Under the pieces are notes generated by a model, which was not told the origin of the DNA, made no database searches, and was given only the letters and a program-made list of their open reading frames with translations. 64,000 nucleotides of DNA. It comes from an uncultured Mailhella sp. GTDB lineage: Bacteria > Desulfobacterota > Desulfovibrionia > Desulfovibrionales > Desulfovibrionaceae. Below are positions 19,357-27,512 of the stretch, piece by piece. Where the stretch lies: positions 1-64,000 of the forward strand of contig NZ_CANRLT010000001.1 in the NCBI RefSeq assembly GCF_947631555.1, given 5' to 3'. Both the position numbers and the translations under genes were made by a program. How positions within the stretch are numbered: position 1 is the stretch's first letter; each line of letters begins with the position of its first letter.

Positions 19357-20325
19357 ATGAAGATCCGCTATACCGGGCAGAAGGCTGAAAAAGAGGTCTT
19401 TCAGGTTTTTAATGAAACCATGCGGCAGCTCATCGAGCAGGATGCAAGGGTCGTCTATCTGGATGCCGATCTCATGGGTTCGCTGAAAACACAGGAGCTT
19501 TGGAAACGTTATCCCGGGAACGTCCTGAACACCGGCATCCAGGAAGCCAATATGGTGGGCGTGGCCTGCGGGCTTTATCTGAATGGCTTTAAGCCCTATG
19601 TTCACAGCTTTTCTCCCTTTGCCAGCCGCCGTGTGTTTGATCAGGTTTTTCTCAGTGTGGGCTATGGCCGGAAGAGCGTGCGCGTGATCGGGTCGGATGC
19701 GGGGATCATGGCCACACACAATGGCGGCACCCACATGTGCTTTGAAGATATCGCCATGATGCGGACGGTACCGGGCGCGTGTGTGGTTGACATCAGCGAT
19801 CCGGTCATGTGCGGGGCATTTCTGAAAATGACGAGGGATCGCCCCGGCCTGACCTATATCCGTATGCCGCGCCGTGACTTGCCGGATATCTATCCGCCGG
19901 AAACAGCGTTCGCAGAAGGCAGGGGAATGCTGCTTCGGGAAGGTTCGGACATTACGCTTGTCGGCTGCGGCATCATGGTCGCCACCTGCCTTCAGGCGGC
20001 AGAACTTCTTGCCTCTGACGGTATAGAGGCTCGCGTCATAGATATTGTCACGGTAAAGCCTCTGGATGAGGAATTGCTCCTGGACAGCGCAGGAAGGACC
20101 GGAGCTGTGGTCACGGCCGAGAACGCCAGTGTCCTGGGCGGACTGGGCAGCGCTGTCGCAGAATACCTTTCCTCTGTTCATCCTGTTCCCGTGCTGAAGG
20201 TTGGGATCCAGGATTCTTTCGGCCGGGTAGGGACGGAATCTTTTCTGCGGAAGGCGTACGGTCTCACGCCGGAGTCTGTGGCCCTGCGCGCCAGGGAAGC
20301 TCTGAAATTGAAACAAGCCCTCTGA
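19357..20325 (+). CDS. split transketolase, C-terminal (Pyr) subunit, first pair
   Basis: This is the pyrimidine-binding and C-terminal half, about 322 residues from the ATG at 19357 (the track start lies in the previous gene). It has the catalytic Glu region NTGIQEANMVGVACGL that activates ThDP, YVHSFSPFASRRVFDQV, and a C-terminal domain with VVTAENASVLGGLGSAVAE. Stop and start with the N-terminal subunit are one base apart, as expected for a stoichiometric complex. An aldolase-like gene follows. Confidence 0.9.
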   Translation: MKIRYTGQKAEKEVFQVFNETMRQLIEQDARVVYLDADLMGSLKTQELWKRYPGNVLNTGIQEANMVGVACGLYLNGFKPYVHSFSPFASRRVFDQVFLSVGYGRKSVRVIGSDAGIMATHNGGTHMCFEDIAMMRTVPGACVVDISDPVMCGAFLKMTRDRPGLTYIRMPRRDLPDIYPPETAFAEGRGMLLREGSDITLVGCGIMVATCLQAAELLASDGIEARVIDIVTVKPLDEELLLDSAGRTGAVVTAENASVLGGLGSAVAEYLSSVHPVPVLKVGIQDSFGRVGTESFLRKAYGLTPESVALRAREALKLKQAL

Positions 20326-20345
20326 GGGATACAAGGGATGATTTC

Positions 20346-21353
20346 ATGGGAACGCTGAAACTTCTGGACTGCACCTTGCGGGATGGCGGGTACGTTAATG
20401 ACTGGAATTTTGGACAGTCCGCCATTGAAGATATGGTTCGCAAGCTTGAACAGACCCATGTGGAGATACTGGAACTGGGATTCATCAAGGATGAGCCGTA
20501 TAACGAAGACCGCACCGTCTTTAATGATATAGAGCAGGTTAAAAAAATCATTCCTCAGAAAGCGTCGGGGATTGAATATGCGGTTATGGCCGAAGTAGTA
20601 AACCCGCTTCCGCTGGAGAAACTGGCTCCTGCCGATGCAGACGGGCCGGAGATCATCCGCGTTATCGTGTGGAAGCGCATGCTTAAGGAAGGTTTTGAAT
20701 ATTGCAGGGGAATTGTGGAAAAGGGCTACAAGCTCTGTGTGCAGCCCGCGCGCGTCAGCCAGTATTCTGATGAGGAATTTATAGAAATGGTTGAGCTGTT
20801 CAATCAGCTCGATCCCATGGCGGTGTATGTAGTGGACAGCTGGGGCACCATGTATGCCGATACGCTGCTTCACTACATGAAACTTGCGGAGGAGCACCTG
20901 AAACCGGGAATTGCCATAGGATACCATGGCCATAACAATATGATGCAGGCCTTTGCTGTGGCCTGCGACTTTGCCCGGCAGGAGACCGGCCGTGACATCT
21001 TCATCGACGCCAGCGTTTACGGCATAGGCCGTGGGGCGGGCAATCTCAATCTGGAGCTTTTTGCCAAATACCTGAACGATACCATGGGGAGAAACTACGA
21101 TCTTGCCCCCATGATGCAGATGTATGATTCCTATATAAAGAAGATATATGAAGAGCACCCGTGGGGATTTTCTCTGCCGTACTTCATTTCTGCAAAGTAT
21201 AACTGCAATCCGAATTTTGCGGAGTATTATATATCAAAAGGTATTAATATAAGTAGGATAGAGAAAATTATATCTTTCATGCCGCAAGATGAACGAATCA
21301 TATTTTTATCTTCAAATGCAGAAAAATATTCCAGATATGGAGTTGGTATATGA
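20346..21353 (+). CDS. HMGL-like aldolase (4-hydroxy-2-oxovalerate aldolase type)
   Basis: The product is a 335-residue TIM-barrel enzyme of the DRE/HMGL-like family. LLDCTLRDGGYVNDW at the N-terminus holds the catalytic DxTxRDGG motif, and GYHGHNN (about residue 196) gives the metal-binding HxH. Relatives cleave 4-hydroxy-2-oxoacids to pyruvate and an aldehyde or run the reverse. No aldehyde dehydrogenase partner is present, unlike catabolic meta-cleavage operons. The two flanking transketolase pairs suggest it joins or cleaves carbon units for an unusual sugar or acyl substituent. The last 40 codons become AT-rich, like the next gene, with which it overlaps by ATGA. Confidence 0.8.
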   Translation: MGTLKLLDCTLRDGGYVNDWNFGQSAIEDMVRKLEQTHVEILELGFIKDEPYNEDRTVFNDIEQVKKIIPQKASGIEYAVMAEVVNPLPLEKLAPADADGPEIIRVIVWKRMLKEGFEYCRGIVEKGYKLCVQPARVSQYSDEEFIEMVELFNQLDPMAVYVVDSWGTMYADTLLHYMKLAEEHLKPGIAIGYHGHNNMMQAFAVACDFARQETGRDIFIDASVYGIGRGAGNLNLELFAKYLNDTMGRNYDLAPMMQMYDSYIKKIYEEHPWGFSLPYFISAKYNCNPNFAEYYISKGINISRIEKIISFMPQDERIIFLSSNAEKYSRYGVGI

Positions 21354-22519
21354 AAAATATTATTAATTATGAAGCAAATATTGATTGCTTTGCGATGCAT
21401 AGGAATGTGAAATTGAACGCTCTTTATGAGCAGCGGGCCTCTGATTATGACGGAAAACCATGGATTACCGTTTTTATTCCGACATACAAAAGATATGACC
21501 TGTTTAAAGAAGCGTTGAAAAGCGTGATGAGGCAGAAGCCTGTTGATTTTCAATGGGATATCCTGGTTGTGGATAATGAACCGTATGAAGGGACTCCCAA
21601 TGCCGTGGAAGAGTATATCAGAACGCTTTCCGATATAACCATTCGCTACTTCCGTAATACGACAAATTTACGTCCCGGAGATAATTTTAATCGGGGAATC
21701 TATCTGGCGCGGGGAGAGTGGGTCATGATGCTTCATGATGATGATCTCTTATTCCCGAATAGTCTTGAAAAGATGGGCAGGGCCATACGCTTTCTGGAAA
21801 AGCAGGATAAAAAGCCTCTGGGGGGAATAGCCGCACAATATCAGTGTTTCTTACATGATCCGGAACAACCTCATGGAAACGATACCATGTTTAGACAGGT
21901 TGAAAACTTGGTATTAAATGAGCCGATGTCGTGGAGATTTTATAAATTAACGCACGCGAAAGTCTTGTTCACCGGTCATCCTGGAGGAAATATCCCCAGT
22001 ATAGGAACAACGTACAGGAGAGATGCGGTGCTTGAGGTCGGTGGATTCAATGATGATTTTGGAATTTCCGCCGATCTTATACTGTTTTATTGTCTGGAAA
22101 ATAAATTTTCAGTATATTCTACTTTGGAACCATATGGTTTTTACAGATTTGGAATAAATACAATGGTAAAAAAAGAATCAACATATAAAACAATTAAGGC
22201 AGGTTTTGATTTTAGAGAATATGTATATAATAAAAATATATTTCATAAATTATGGGGCTGGCTATTCAGGAGTGCTCATTACTATTTTTTCACAGAAGCA
22301 GTTCTCAATCAAAGGAAAATTGGTTCCAGAAAGTTTATACGATTCAGCGATTATGCTTCAATTTATGATAAAAAACCAAATAAATTTTTTTATAAACACA
22401 TATATAAACATGGAGTATTGAATGCATATAACAAGATAAAACGTTGGGAAGTTAAACGCCTTGAAAAAAGAGCAAGGCAGGAAGGTTTGGTGAAGAAAAA
22501 TGAAGAATATTTTTCGTAA
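21350..22519 (+). CDS. family 2 glycosyltransferase, AT-rich gene
   Basis: The product is a GT-A glycosyltransferase of 389 residues. WITVFIPTYKRYDLFKEAL opens the fold at about residue 37, ILVVDNEPYEG follows, and the LHDDD motif near residue 128 is the metal/donor site. It resembles the product at 24.9 kb in its long N-terminal lead (about 35 residues before the fold), so the two may be paralogues adding related sugars. Base composition is much more AT-rich in the 3' half. It overlaps the aldolase by four bases and the next transketolase subunit by 20. Confidence 0.88.
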   Translation: MKNIINYEANIDCFAMHRNVKLNALYEQRASDYDGKPWITVFIPTYKRYDLFKEALKSVMRQKPVDFQWDILVVDNEPYEGTPNAVEEYIRTLSDITIRYFRNTTNLRPGDNFNRGIYLARGEWVMMLHDDDLLFPNSLEKMGRAIRFLEKQDKKPLGGIAAQYQCFLHDPEQPHGNDTMFRQVENLVLNEPMSWRFYKLTHAKVLFTGHPGGNIPSIGTTYRRDAVLEVGGFNDDFGISADLILFYCLENKFSVYSTLEPYGFYRFGINTMVKKESTYKTIKAGFDFREYVYNKNIFHKLWGWLFRSAHYYFFTEAVLNQRKIGSRKFIRFSDYASIYDKKPNKFFYKHIYKHGVLNAYNKIKRWEVKRLEKRARQEGLVKKNEEYFS

Positions 22520-23294
22520 TCTTCGCAAGGATGCTCTGTATCTGTCCCATAAATGTCGGGACGGCAACCTTCAGAGCGTGTTTTCCTGTCTTGATATTGT
22601 CTGGGTGCTGTATGACAGGATCATGAACTGGTCTCCGGAAAAGGCACAGGACGCGGACCGTGATTTCTTCATCATCAGCAAGGGGCAGGCAACGCTGGCC
22701 CTGTACCCAGTGCTGATTGAGAAGGGGTTCTTTGACAAGGAAGAGGTAGCCTCCGAAATCGGCCTGTTTAACAGCCGCTATTGCATACAGACGGATGTCA
22801 CCAAGTTCTCCGGCGGCGTGGAAAACAGCGCCGGCTCGCTGGGGCATGGGCTGCCGTTTGCCGTAGGTATTGCCTATGCCGGCAGGATTAAAGGGTCGCC
22901 CTCTCAGACCTTTGTGCTGTGCGGTGACGGCGAGTTCTGTGAAGGCACCATGTGGGAAGCCTGCCTTTTTGCCGCGGCGAAGAAGCTGGATAACCTGTGC
23001 GTGATCGTGGACGACAATGATTCCGTCGGGGCCATGATCGACATGGGCAGCATGCGTCTCAAGCTGGAAGCCTTCGGTTTCGATGTCTTTTCCGTCAACG
23101 GGCATGATCCTGATGCGCTGGAAGCCGTGTTCCGCAGGGCGGGAGGCCTCAAGAACGGCAGGCCCAAGGCCGTGCTGGCCAGAACCGTGCGCGGATACGG
23201 CAGTCCGACCATGATGGAGCACGACATCTGGTTCCACAAGGCGCCTGACGCCGAAGAACTGGCGATGCTGGAGAAGGAGGTGGAGGCGTTTTGA
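22500..23294 (+). CDS. split transketolase, N-terminal subunit, second pair
   Basis: The product is 264 residues with the ThDP motif GDGEFCEGTMWEACLFAAAKK...DDND, SKGQATLALYPVL (in place of SKGHA) and AGSLGHGLPFAVG. The change of the conserved His of SKGHxxPALYA to Gln suggests altered donor or acceptor handling compared with the first pair. It overlaps the preceding glycosyltransferase by 20 bases and the C-terminal subunit by four. The two pairs are clearly different sequences, not a recent duplication. Confidence 0.88.
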   Translation: MKNIFRNLRKDALYLSHKCRDGNLQSVFSCLDIVWVLYDRIMNWSPEKAQDADRDFFIISKGQATLALYPVLIEKGFFDKEEVASEIGLFNSRYCIQTDVTKFSGGVENSAGSLGHGLPFAVGIAYAGRIKGSPSQTFVLCGDGEFCEGTMWEACLFAAAKKLDNLCVIVDDNDSVGAMIDMGSMRLKLEAFGFDVFSVNGHDPDALEAVFRRAGGLKNGRPKAVLARTVRGYGSPTMMEHDIWFHKAPDAEELAMLEKEVEAF

Positions 23295-24172
23295 GGCGTG
23301 CCTTTTTGAAGCGTGTGGCGGACATGATCCGCAAGGAAGAGGACACGGCGTTCTTCACTGTGGATATCGGCATGTGGGCCATCCGGGACGTACTGGCCGA
23401 ATTTCCCGAGCGCTGCATGAATGTGGGCATCTACGAGGATGGTATGTTCAGCATCGCGGCGGGTATGGCCAGCCGCGGTCTCGTGCCGACCATTTTCGGC
23501 ATTCAGCCCTACCTCATCGAGCGCACACTGGAACAGATCAAGATGGATCTTGCGTACCAGAAGCGCGGCGTCAACGTGGTCGGGACCGGCGCGGCTGTGG
23601 ATTATTCCAAATACGGGTATTCCCACTACTGCGCCGAGGATGTGCAGCTCATCAAGATGCTGCCGGGCTGCGAGTTCGTGGCTCCGGGCACGGCAAAGCA
23701 GTTTCTCCAGCTTTTCAACGCCTCGTACCGGAATGGACATCCCACTTTTTTCCGGATCAGCGATCACCCCAACCTGCGGTATGACCCGGATGTTCGCTTC
23801 GGAAAGGCCGAGGTGATGCAGACGGGAAGCCGGGCCACGGTGCTGGCGGTTTCCGTCATGCTGGACATGGTCATGGAAGCCTGCGCCGGGGAAGATGTCA
23901 CCGTGCTCTATTACACCACGCTGGAGCCTTTCGACTGGGAAACACTGGCGGAGAACTGCCCTTCCGGCAAGCTTTTGCTTGTTGAGCCGGAGTATGAAGG
24001 GAGCCTGCTTCACGACGTACACAAGGCCCTGCCGGGCCGCGCCCTGCGGGTGGAACAGGTGGCCTTTCCGCGCGAAATTTTCCGGAATTACGGAACCTAT
24101 GACGAAAAGATGCGGCATTACGGGCTGGGTTCTTTGAACATCGCCGCGAAGCTGAGAGCGTTGCGGGACTGA
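23291..24172 (+). CDS. split transketolase, C-terminal subunit, second pair
   Basis: The product is a 293-residue partner of the preceding gene. It probably starts at TTG (23291), overlapping the upstream TGA, with GGAGGTGGAGG as ribosome site. The catalytic Glu region reads MNVGIYEDGMFSIAAGMA, where a transketolase has the ThDP-activating Glu. GYSHYCAEDVQLIKMLPG follows, as in 1-deoxyxylulose synthase and transketolase Pyr domains. With the N-terminal subunit it should form a heterotetramer. Its substrate is unknown. A short-chain dehydrogenase follows directly. Confidence 0.88.
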   Translation: MRRAFLKRVADMIRKEEDTAFFTVDIGMWAIRDVLAEFPERCMNVGIYEDGMFSIAAGMASRGLVPTIFGIQPYLIERTLEQIKMDLAYQKRGVNVVGTGAAVDYSKYGYSHYCAEDVQLIKMLPGCEFVAPGTAKQFLQLFNASYRNGHPTFFRISDHPNLRYDPDVRFGKAEVMQTGSRATVLAVSVMLDMVMEACAGEDVTVLYYTTLEPFDWETLAENCPSGKLLLVEPEYEGSLLHDVHKALPGRALRVEQVAFPREIFRNYGTYDEKMRHYGLGSLNIAAKLRALRD

Positions 24173-24194
24173 ATCCGGAATGCAGGGGAAACAT

Positions 24195-24935
24195 ATGGAA
24201 AAGCTGAAAGGAAAGGTCGCCCTGGTGACCGGCGCAACATCCGGCATTGGCGAGGCCTGCGCAAAATTGTTTGCCGCTCACGGGGCCAGGGTTGTGCTCT
24301 CCGGGCGGAATGAGGAAAGGGGGCAGGCCGTTGCACGGGATATTCGTGCGGCGGGCGGCGAGGCGAAGTTCATCGCCTGCAATGTCGCTTCGGAAGAGCA
24401 GGTCAAGGCACTGGTCCACGATGCTGCTGCAAGTTATGCCGGACTGGACATCCTGTTTAACAATGCCGGCGTCATGCTGCCTTCCATGGAAATAGAGCGC
24501 ATGCCTGTGGAAGATTGGCGCGAGACGCTGGATACCAACCTGACAGGATATTTTCTGATCACACGCTGCGCAAAGCCGTATTTGCTGGCCAGCCGCGGCG
24601 TCATCCTCAACAACGCATCCATCGCAGGCCTTCAGCACTATGCCGCCGGGCGTTCCTACGCCTACAGCGCGGCAAAGGCCGCCGTCATCCAGTTTTCGCA
24701 CCAGATGGCAAAAAACTATGGAGAAGAGGGTGTGCGGGTCAACTGCATTTGCCCGGGCATTATCCAGACGCCGATTCTCCACGGCCGCGATCCCAAACTG
24801 TATGAAGACCGTATCCCGCTTGGACGGGTGGGAACGCCTGAGGATGTGGCAAAAGCCGCGTTGTTTCTTGTTTCGGATGAGTCCGCCTATCTGACGGGAG
24901 TTGTCCTGCCTGTGGATGGAGGGGCGTCGCTTTGA
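24195..24935 (+). CDS. short-chain dehydrogenase/reductase (classical SDR)
   Basis: This is a classical SDR of about 246 residues. It has the cofactor motif TGATSGIGEACAKLF near the N-terminus, NNAG, the catalytic Ser in NNASIAGLQ, YxxxK in YAYSAAKAA, and the C-terminal PGIIQTPI. I prefer ATG 24195 over 24180 because GGGGAAAC lies before it. In this operon it probably reduces a keto group made by the adjacent transketolase, as in branched-sugar routes where a reductase follows the carbon-transfer step. Specificity cannot be read from the sequence. Confidence 0.9.
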   Translation: MEKLKGKVALVTGATSGIGEACAKLFAAHGARVVLSGRNEERGQAVARDIRAAGGEAKFIACNVASEEQVKALVHDAAASYAGLDILFNNAGVMLPSMEIERMPVEDWRETLDTNLTGYFLITRCAKPYLLASRGVILNNASIAGLQHYAAGRSYAYSAAKAAVIQFSHQMAKNYGEEGVRVNCICPGIIQTPILHGRDPKLYEDRIPLGRVGTPEDVAKAALFLVSDESAYLTGVVLPVDGGASL

Positions 24936-24946
24936 CCGGATCTTTT

Positions 24947-26047
24947 ATGAAAATACACTCATTTGATCCAAATTGCATAGAAAAGAGTTTTAATGAAATA
25001 GATATATTTCGTGATTCTTTTTCTATGACAGATTCCATCGTATCAGATTTAATGTGTGGAGTTATAGATAAAGAAGTTGAACCATATATTTCCGTCATTA
25101 TTCCAACATATAACAGGCGTGCCGTGCTCCGAGAAGCCCTGGAAAGCGTTCTTCGTCAGAAACATGTTGATGTTGAATGGGAACTTCTGGTCGTTGACAA
25201 CACTCCGCTGGATGAGAGCGGTATGACGCCGGCCCTGCGTCTTATACAGAAAATCGGTGATAGCCGTATCCAGTATTACCACAACAGGGAAAATATTGGT
25301 GCAGGCAACAACTGGAACCGCGGCGTGCGGCTGGCACGGGGAAAATGGGTCTGCTTTCTGCATGACGATGATGTGCTCTGTTCCGATGCGCTTTTTCAGA
25401 TCGCAAATATCATCCGGCGCCATGAGAAGCTGCGCAAGCCGCTGGGCTATATTCATGCGCGCCGTCTGGATTTTACGGGAACGTTTGACGAGCAGGAGGC
25501 CGGAAAACACGATAAACCCTATGAACGGGAACTGACGCGCACGGGCGCACTTATTCACGGGCATACGCGCACCGGCGCCCCTTCCTGTGGAACTACTATT
25601 CTGAAGGAAGCCTATCTGCGCACGGGTGGTGTCCATGACGGCTTCGGCACCGTTGCGGATGCCGTGCTGGGCTATCAGATCATGCGCGATTATACCGTGC
25701 TGGAATCGGGAAAGGTGCTGGGGGGCTACCGCTGGCAGGAGAATGCCACCCTGAGGAAAGAGACGCTTCAGAGTCTGGTTGAGGCGGATCTGCTGTTTGC
25801 GCGCTACCGCTATGGCCGGACGCCGGCGTCCCGGATTTTCGGCATGCTGTTCGAACGTGTGCAGCACAACAGGAATGTGGATGGAAAGCTCGCTCTGGCG
25901 AGAAAAGCTCACCTTGCGATGAGTGTCCATGATTTTGAACAGATCCTGCCCTACAAAAAGTCCGGCAGAGTTGTTTCCTTTTTATACACGATGATACGGC
26001 AAGCCTATCACCAGATAGAAAAAGGTAACAGGTATTATCCGCGGTAA
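24947..26047 (+). CDS. family 2 glycosyltransferase
   Basis: The product is a GT-A glycosyltransferase with YISVIIPTYNRRAVLREAL near residue 45, LLVVDNTPLDESG, and the LHDDD donor-metal motif. It resembles the 21.35-kb product, including the N-terminal lead and the NLRPGDN/NIGAGNN-type segment. The start may be ATG 24947 or TTG 24932, which overlaps the SDR stop. The N-terminal codons are AT-rich and the rest GC-rich, consistent with mosaic assembly. Confidence 0.88.
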   Translation: MKIHSFDPNCIEKSFNEIDIFRDSFSMTDSIVSDLMCGVIDKEVEPYISVIIPTYNRRAVLREALESVLRQKHVDVEWELLVVDNTPLDESGMTPALRLIQKIGDSRIQYYHNRENIGAGNNWNRGVRLARGKWVCFLHDDDVLCSDALFQIANIIRRHEKLRKPLGYIHARRLDFTGTFDEQEAGKHDKPYERELTRTGALIHGHTRTGAPSCGTTILKEAYLRTGGVHDGFGTVADAVLGYQIMRDYTVLESGKVLGGYRWQENATLRKETLQSLVEADLLFARYRYGRTPASRIFGMLFERVQHNRNVDGKLALARKAHLAMSVHDFEQILPYKKSGRVVSFLYTMIRQAYHQIEKGNRYYPR

Positions 26048-26099
26048 TTATGGCTAAGCACAGCTTTCGTCATACCTGTTTAATGCATAAGGAGGAATC

Positions 26100-27206
26100 A
26101 TGTCTCTGAAGAACTGGCTGCATACCATGAAGGGCAAGTGCCTGCCGCCGTCAGCGCGTAAGGTTATGCGTATGGAAAAGACGCTTCTTTGCCGTTTGGA
26201 TGAATTGTCAGCGCAGCACGGCTATCTCGATAGGCAGATTAAGGCACTATCGGCAAGAAATGATCTGCTGTTCTGGTTTTCGCAGATGCGCGAAGGTGAA
26301 GGCCTCGCACGAACCAAACGAAATTTCTTTGAAGGGCTTGTCCCCGAAGAAGGCCTTATTCGGGGAACGCAGCTTGTTATGTTGAATTTAATGGACTTCA
26401 TTGATGATGTTTGTACAGAAAACGGGCTTACCTATTTTTTATCTCATGGCACACTTATAGGCGCGGTCAGGCATAAAGGCTTTATACCATGGGATGATGA
26501 TACTGATGTCAGCATGATGCGCGAGGACTTTTTAAAATTTAAGAATATCATAAAAACGCAGTCGCGGTATCGTCTTGTGGATTATTATGAGGCAGGATGC
26601 AGAAAAGAGTCCTGTGGTCGTTTTGCAAAATTGGTAGATACAAATCTGCCTTTGCATATTTTTGTTGATGTTTTTGTTTATGACTGGGAGGACACGAAGA
26701 GTGACGAGGAAGCCTCTCGGAAATATTATGCCAAAAGAACAGAATTAGGTGAGAGAATATGGGAGACAGCGCAGAGATCAGGCTGCGCGGCAGAATCTCG
26801 GCCCATTGAAGACCCGGCTATTAAATCTCAGCTTGATGCTGTTTTTGATGAGTATGTCTATCCTTATCCAAAAGAGGGAACAGGCATTCAGTGGGGAGTG
26901 GATTTGTTTTGGAAGCGAAATATTTATTGCATAAAGAAAGAATATGTCTTTCCTGTCAAACGCATGCCGTTTGAGGCAAATGTTCTTAGAGAGGACGAGC
27001 GAGCGTCTGGTAAAAAAGAAAAGAAGAGAGAATTTTGTGTGCCGCAGAATCCTGAAGTGCTTCTCTCTCTCGCTTATGGTAACATCATGGAAATTCCAGC
27101 TCGCTGTTATGCCTATTTTCATGCAAAGTATTTTGATTTTTACGGCAAGGAAGACATTATAGAGGAATATCTTAAAACATGGGGCTGCGCTGATCAAAAG
27201 GGGTAA
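26100..27206 (+). CDS. LicD-family phosphotransferase, copy 1
   Basis: LicD proteins transfer phosphorylated groups such as phosphocholine from CDP carriers onto surface glycans. The core LicD motif is HGTLIGAVRHKGFIPWDDDT (about residues 118-137), a nucleotidyltransferase-fold metal site. The product is 368 residues. Residues 1-100 (MSLKNWLHTMK...) and the last about 80 are nearly identical to the second copy at 27.5 kb. The centre, where acceptor choice may lie, is different. It is the first gene of a duplicated unit that also contains the APS-kinase-like gene. No choline genes (licA, licB) are present, so transfer of a different group, possibly phosphoramidate, is inferred. Confidence 0.85.
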   Translation: MSLKNWLHTMKGKCLPPSARKVMRMEKTLLCRLDELSAQHGYLDRQIKALSARNDLLFWFSQMREGEGLARTKRNFFEGLVPEEGLIRGTQLVMLNLMDFIDDVCTENGLTYFLSHGTLIGAVRHKGFIPWDDDTDVSMMREDFLKFKNIIKTQSRYRLVDYYEAGCRKESCGRFAKLVDTNLPLHIFVDVFVYDWEDTKSDEEASRKYYAKRTELGERIWETAQRSGCAAESRPIEDPAIKSQLDAVFDEYVYPYPKEGTGIQWGVDLFWKRNIYCIKKEYVFPVKRMPFEANVLREDERASGKKEKKREFCVPQNPEVLLSLAYGNIMEIPARCYAYFHAKYFDFYGKEDIIEEYLKTWGCADQKG

Positions 27207-27286
27207 GGTATGGAAGGTAGGGGCATGGTTAAATCCATGCTCCCTTTACAACATTGCCGAACTGAAATTCACCAGGGGGCAAGACA

Positions 27287-27472
27287 GTGGTTATCTGAAT
27301 AATCGGGCTGTCCGGGATGGGAAAGACCACCCTTGCGGAAGAAGTTGTGCGCCTTGCCAGACAGGACGGCAGGACCGTGACGCTGCTGGATGGCGATGTC
27401 ATGCGCAGAGTGTGGGGCGACAACCTCGGGCATATGCTGGAGGTGCGCAAAAAAACTCAGGCCGTGTCCACG
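27287..27472 (+). pseudogene. truncated duplicate of the APS-kinase-like gene
   Basis: The sequence matches the 5' end of the intact gene at 28665. The start ATG is changed to GTG, codon 4 (TGG in the intact copy) is TGA, a base is missing from the A tract near 27450, and the match breaks off after about 60 codons. The P-loop GLSGMGKTT is still readable. It is the leftover of the tandem duplication. Confidence 0.9.
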
Positions 27473-27512
27473 AGAGGATACGTCAACCCTGTTTAATGCA
27501 TAAGGAGGAAAC

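Larger units (their letters stand above)
26075..27487 (+). repeat. tandem duplication, copy 1 (LicD-1 plus kinase fragment)
   Basis: The unit begins CCTGTTTAATGCATAAGGAG and contains a LicD gene, a spacer (ATGGTTAAATCCATGCTCCC) and the first about 60 codons of the kinase gene. The same series restarts at 27488, a period of about 1.41 kb. The ends are nearly identical to copy 2, while the middle of the LicD gene has diverged strongly. Confidence 0.85.

Noticed and set aside
18501-20325. Housekeeping transketolase or DXP synthase
   Set aside because: The split form, the operon overlap with rfbH and the presence of a second pair favour a specialised sugar role.
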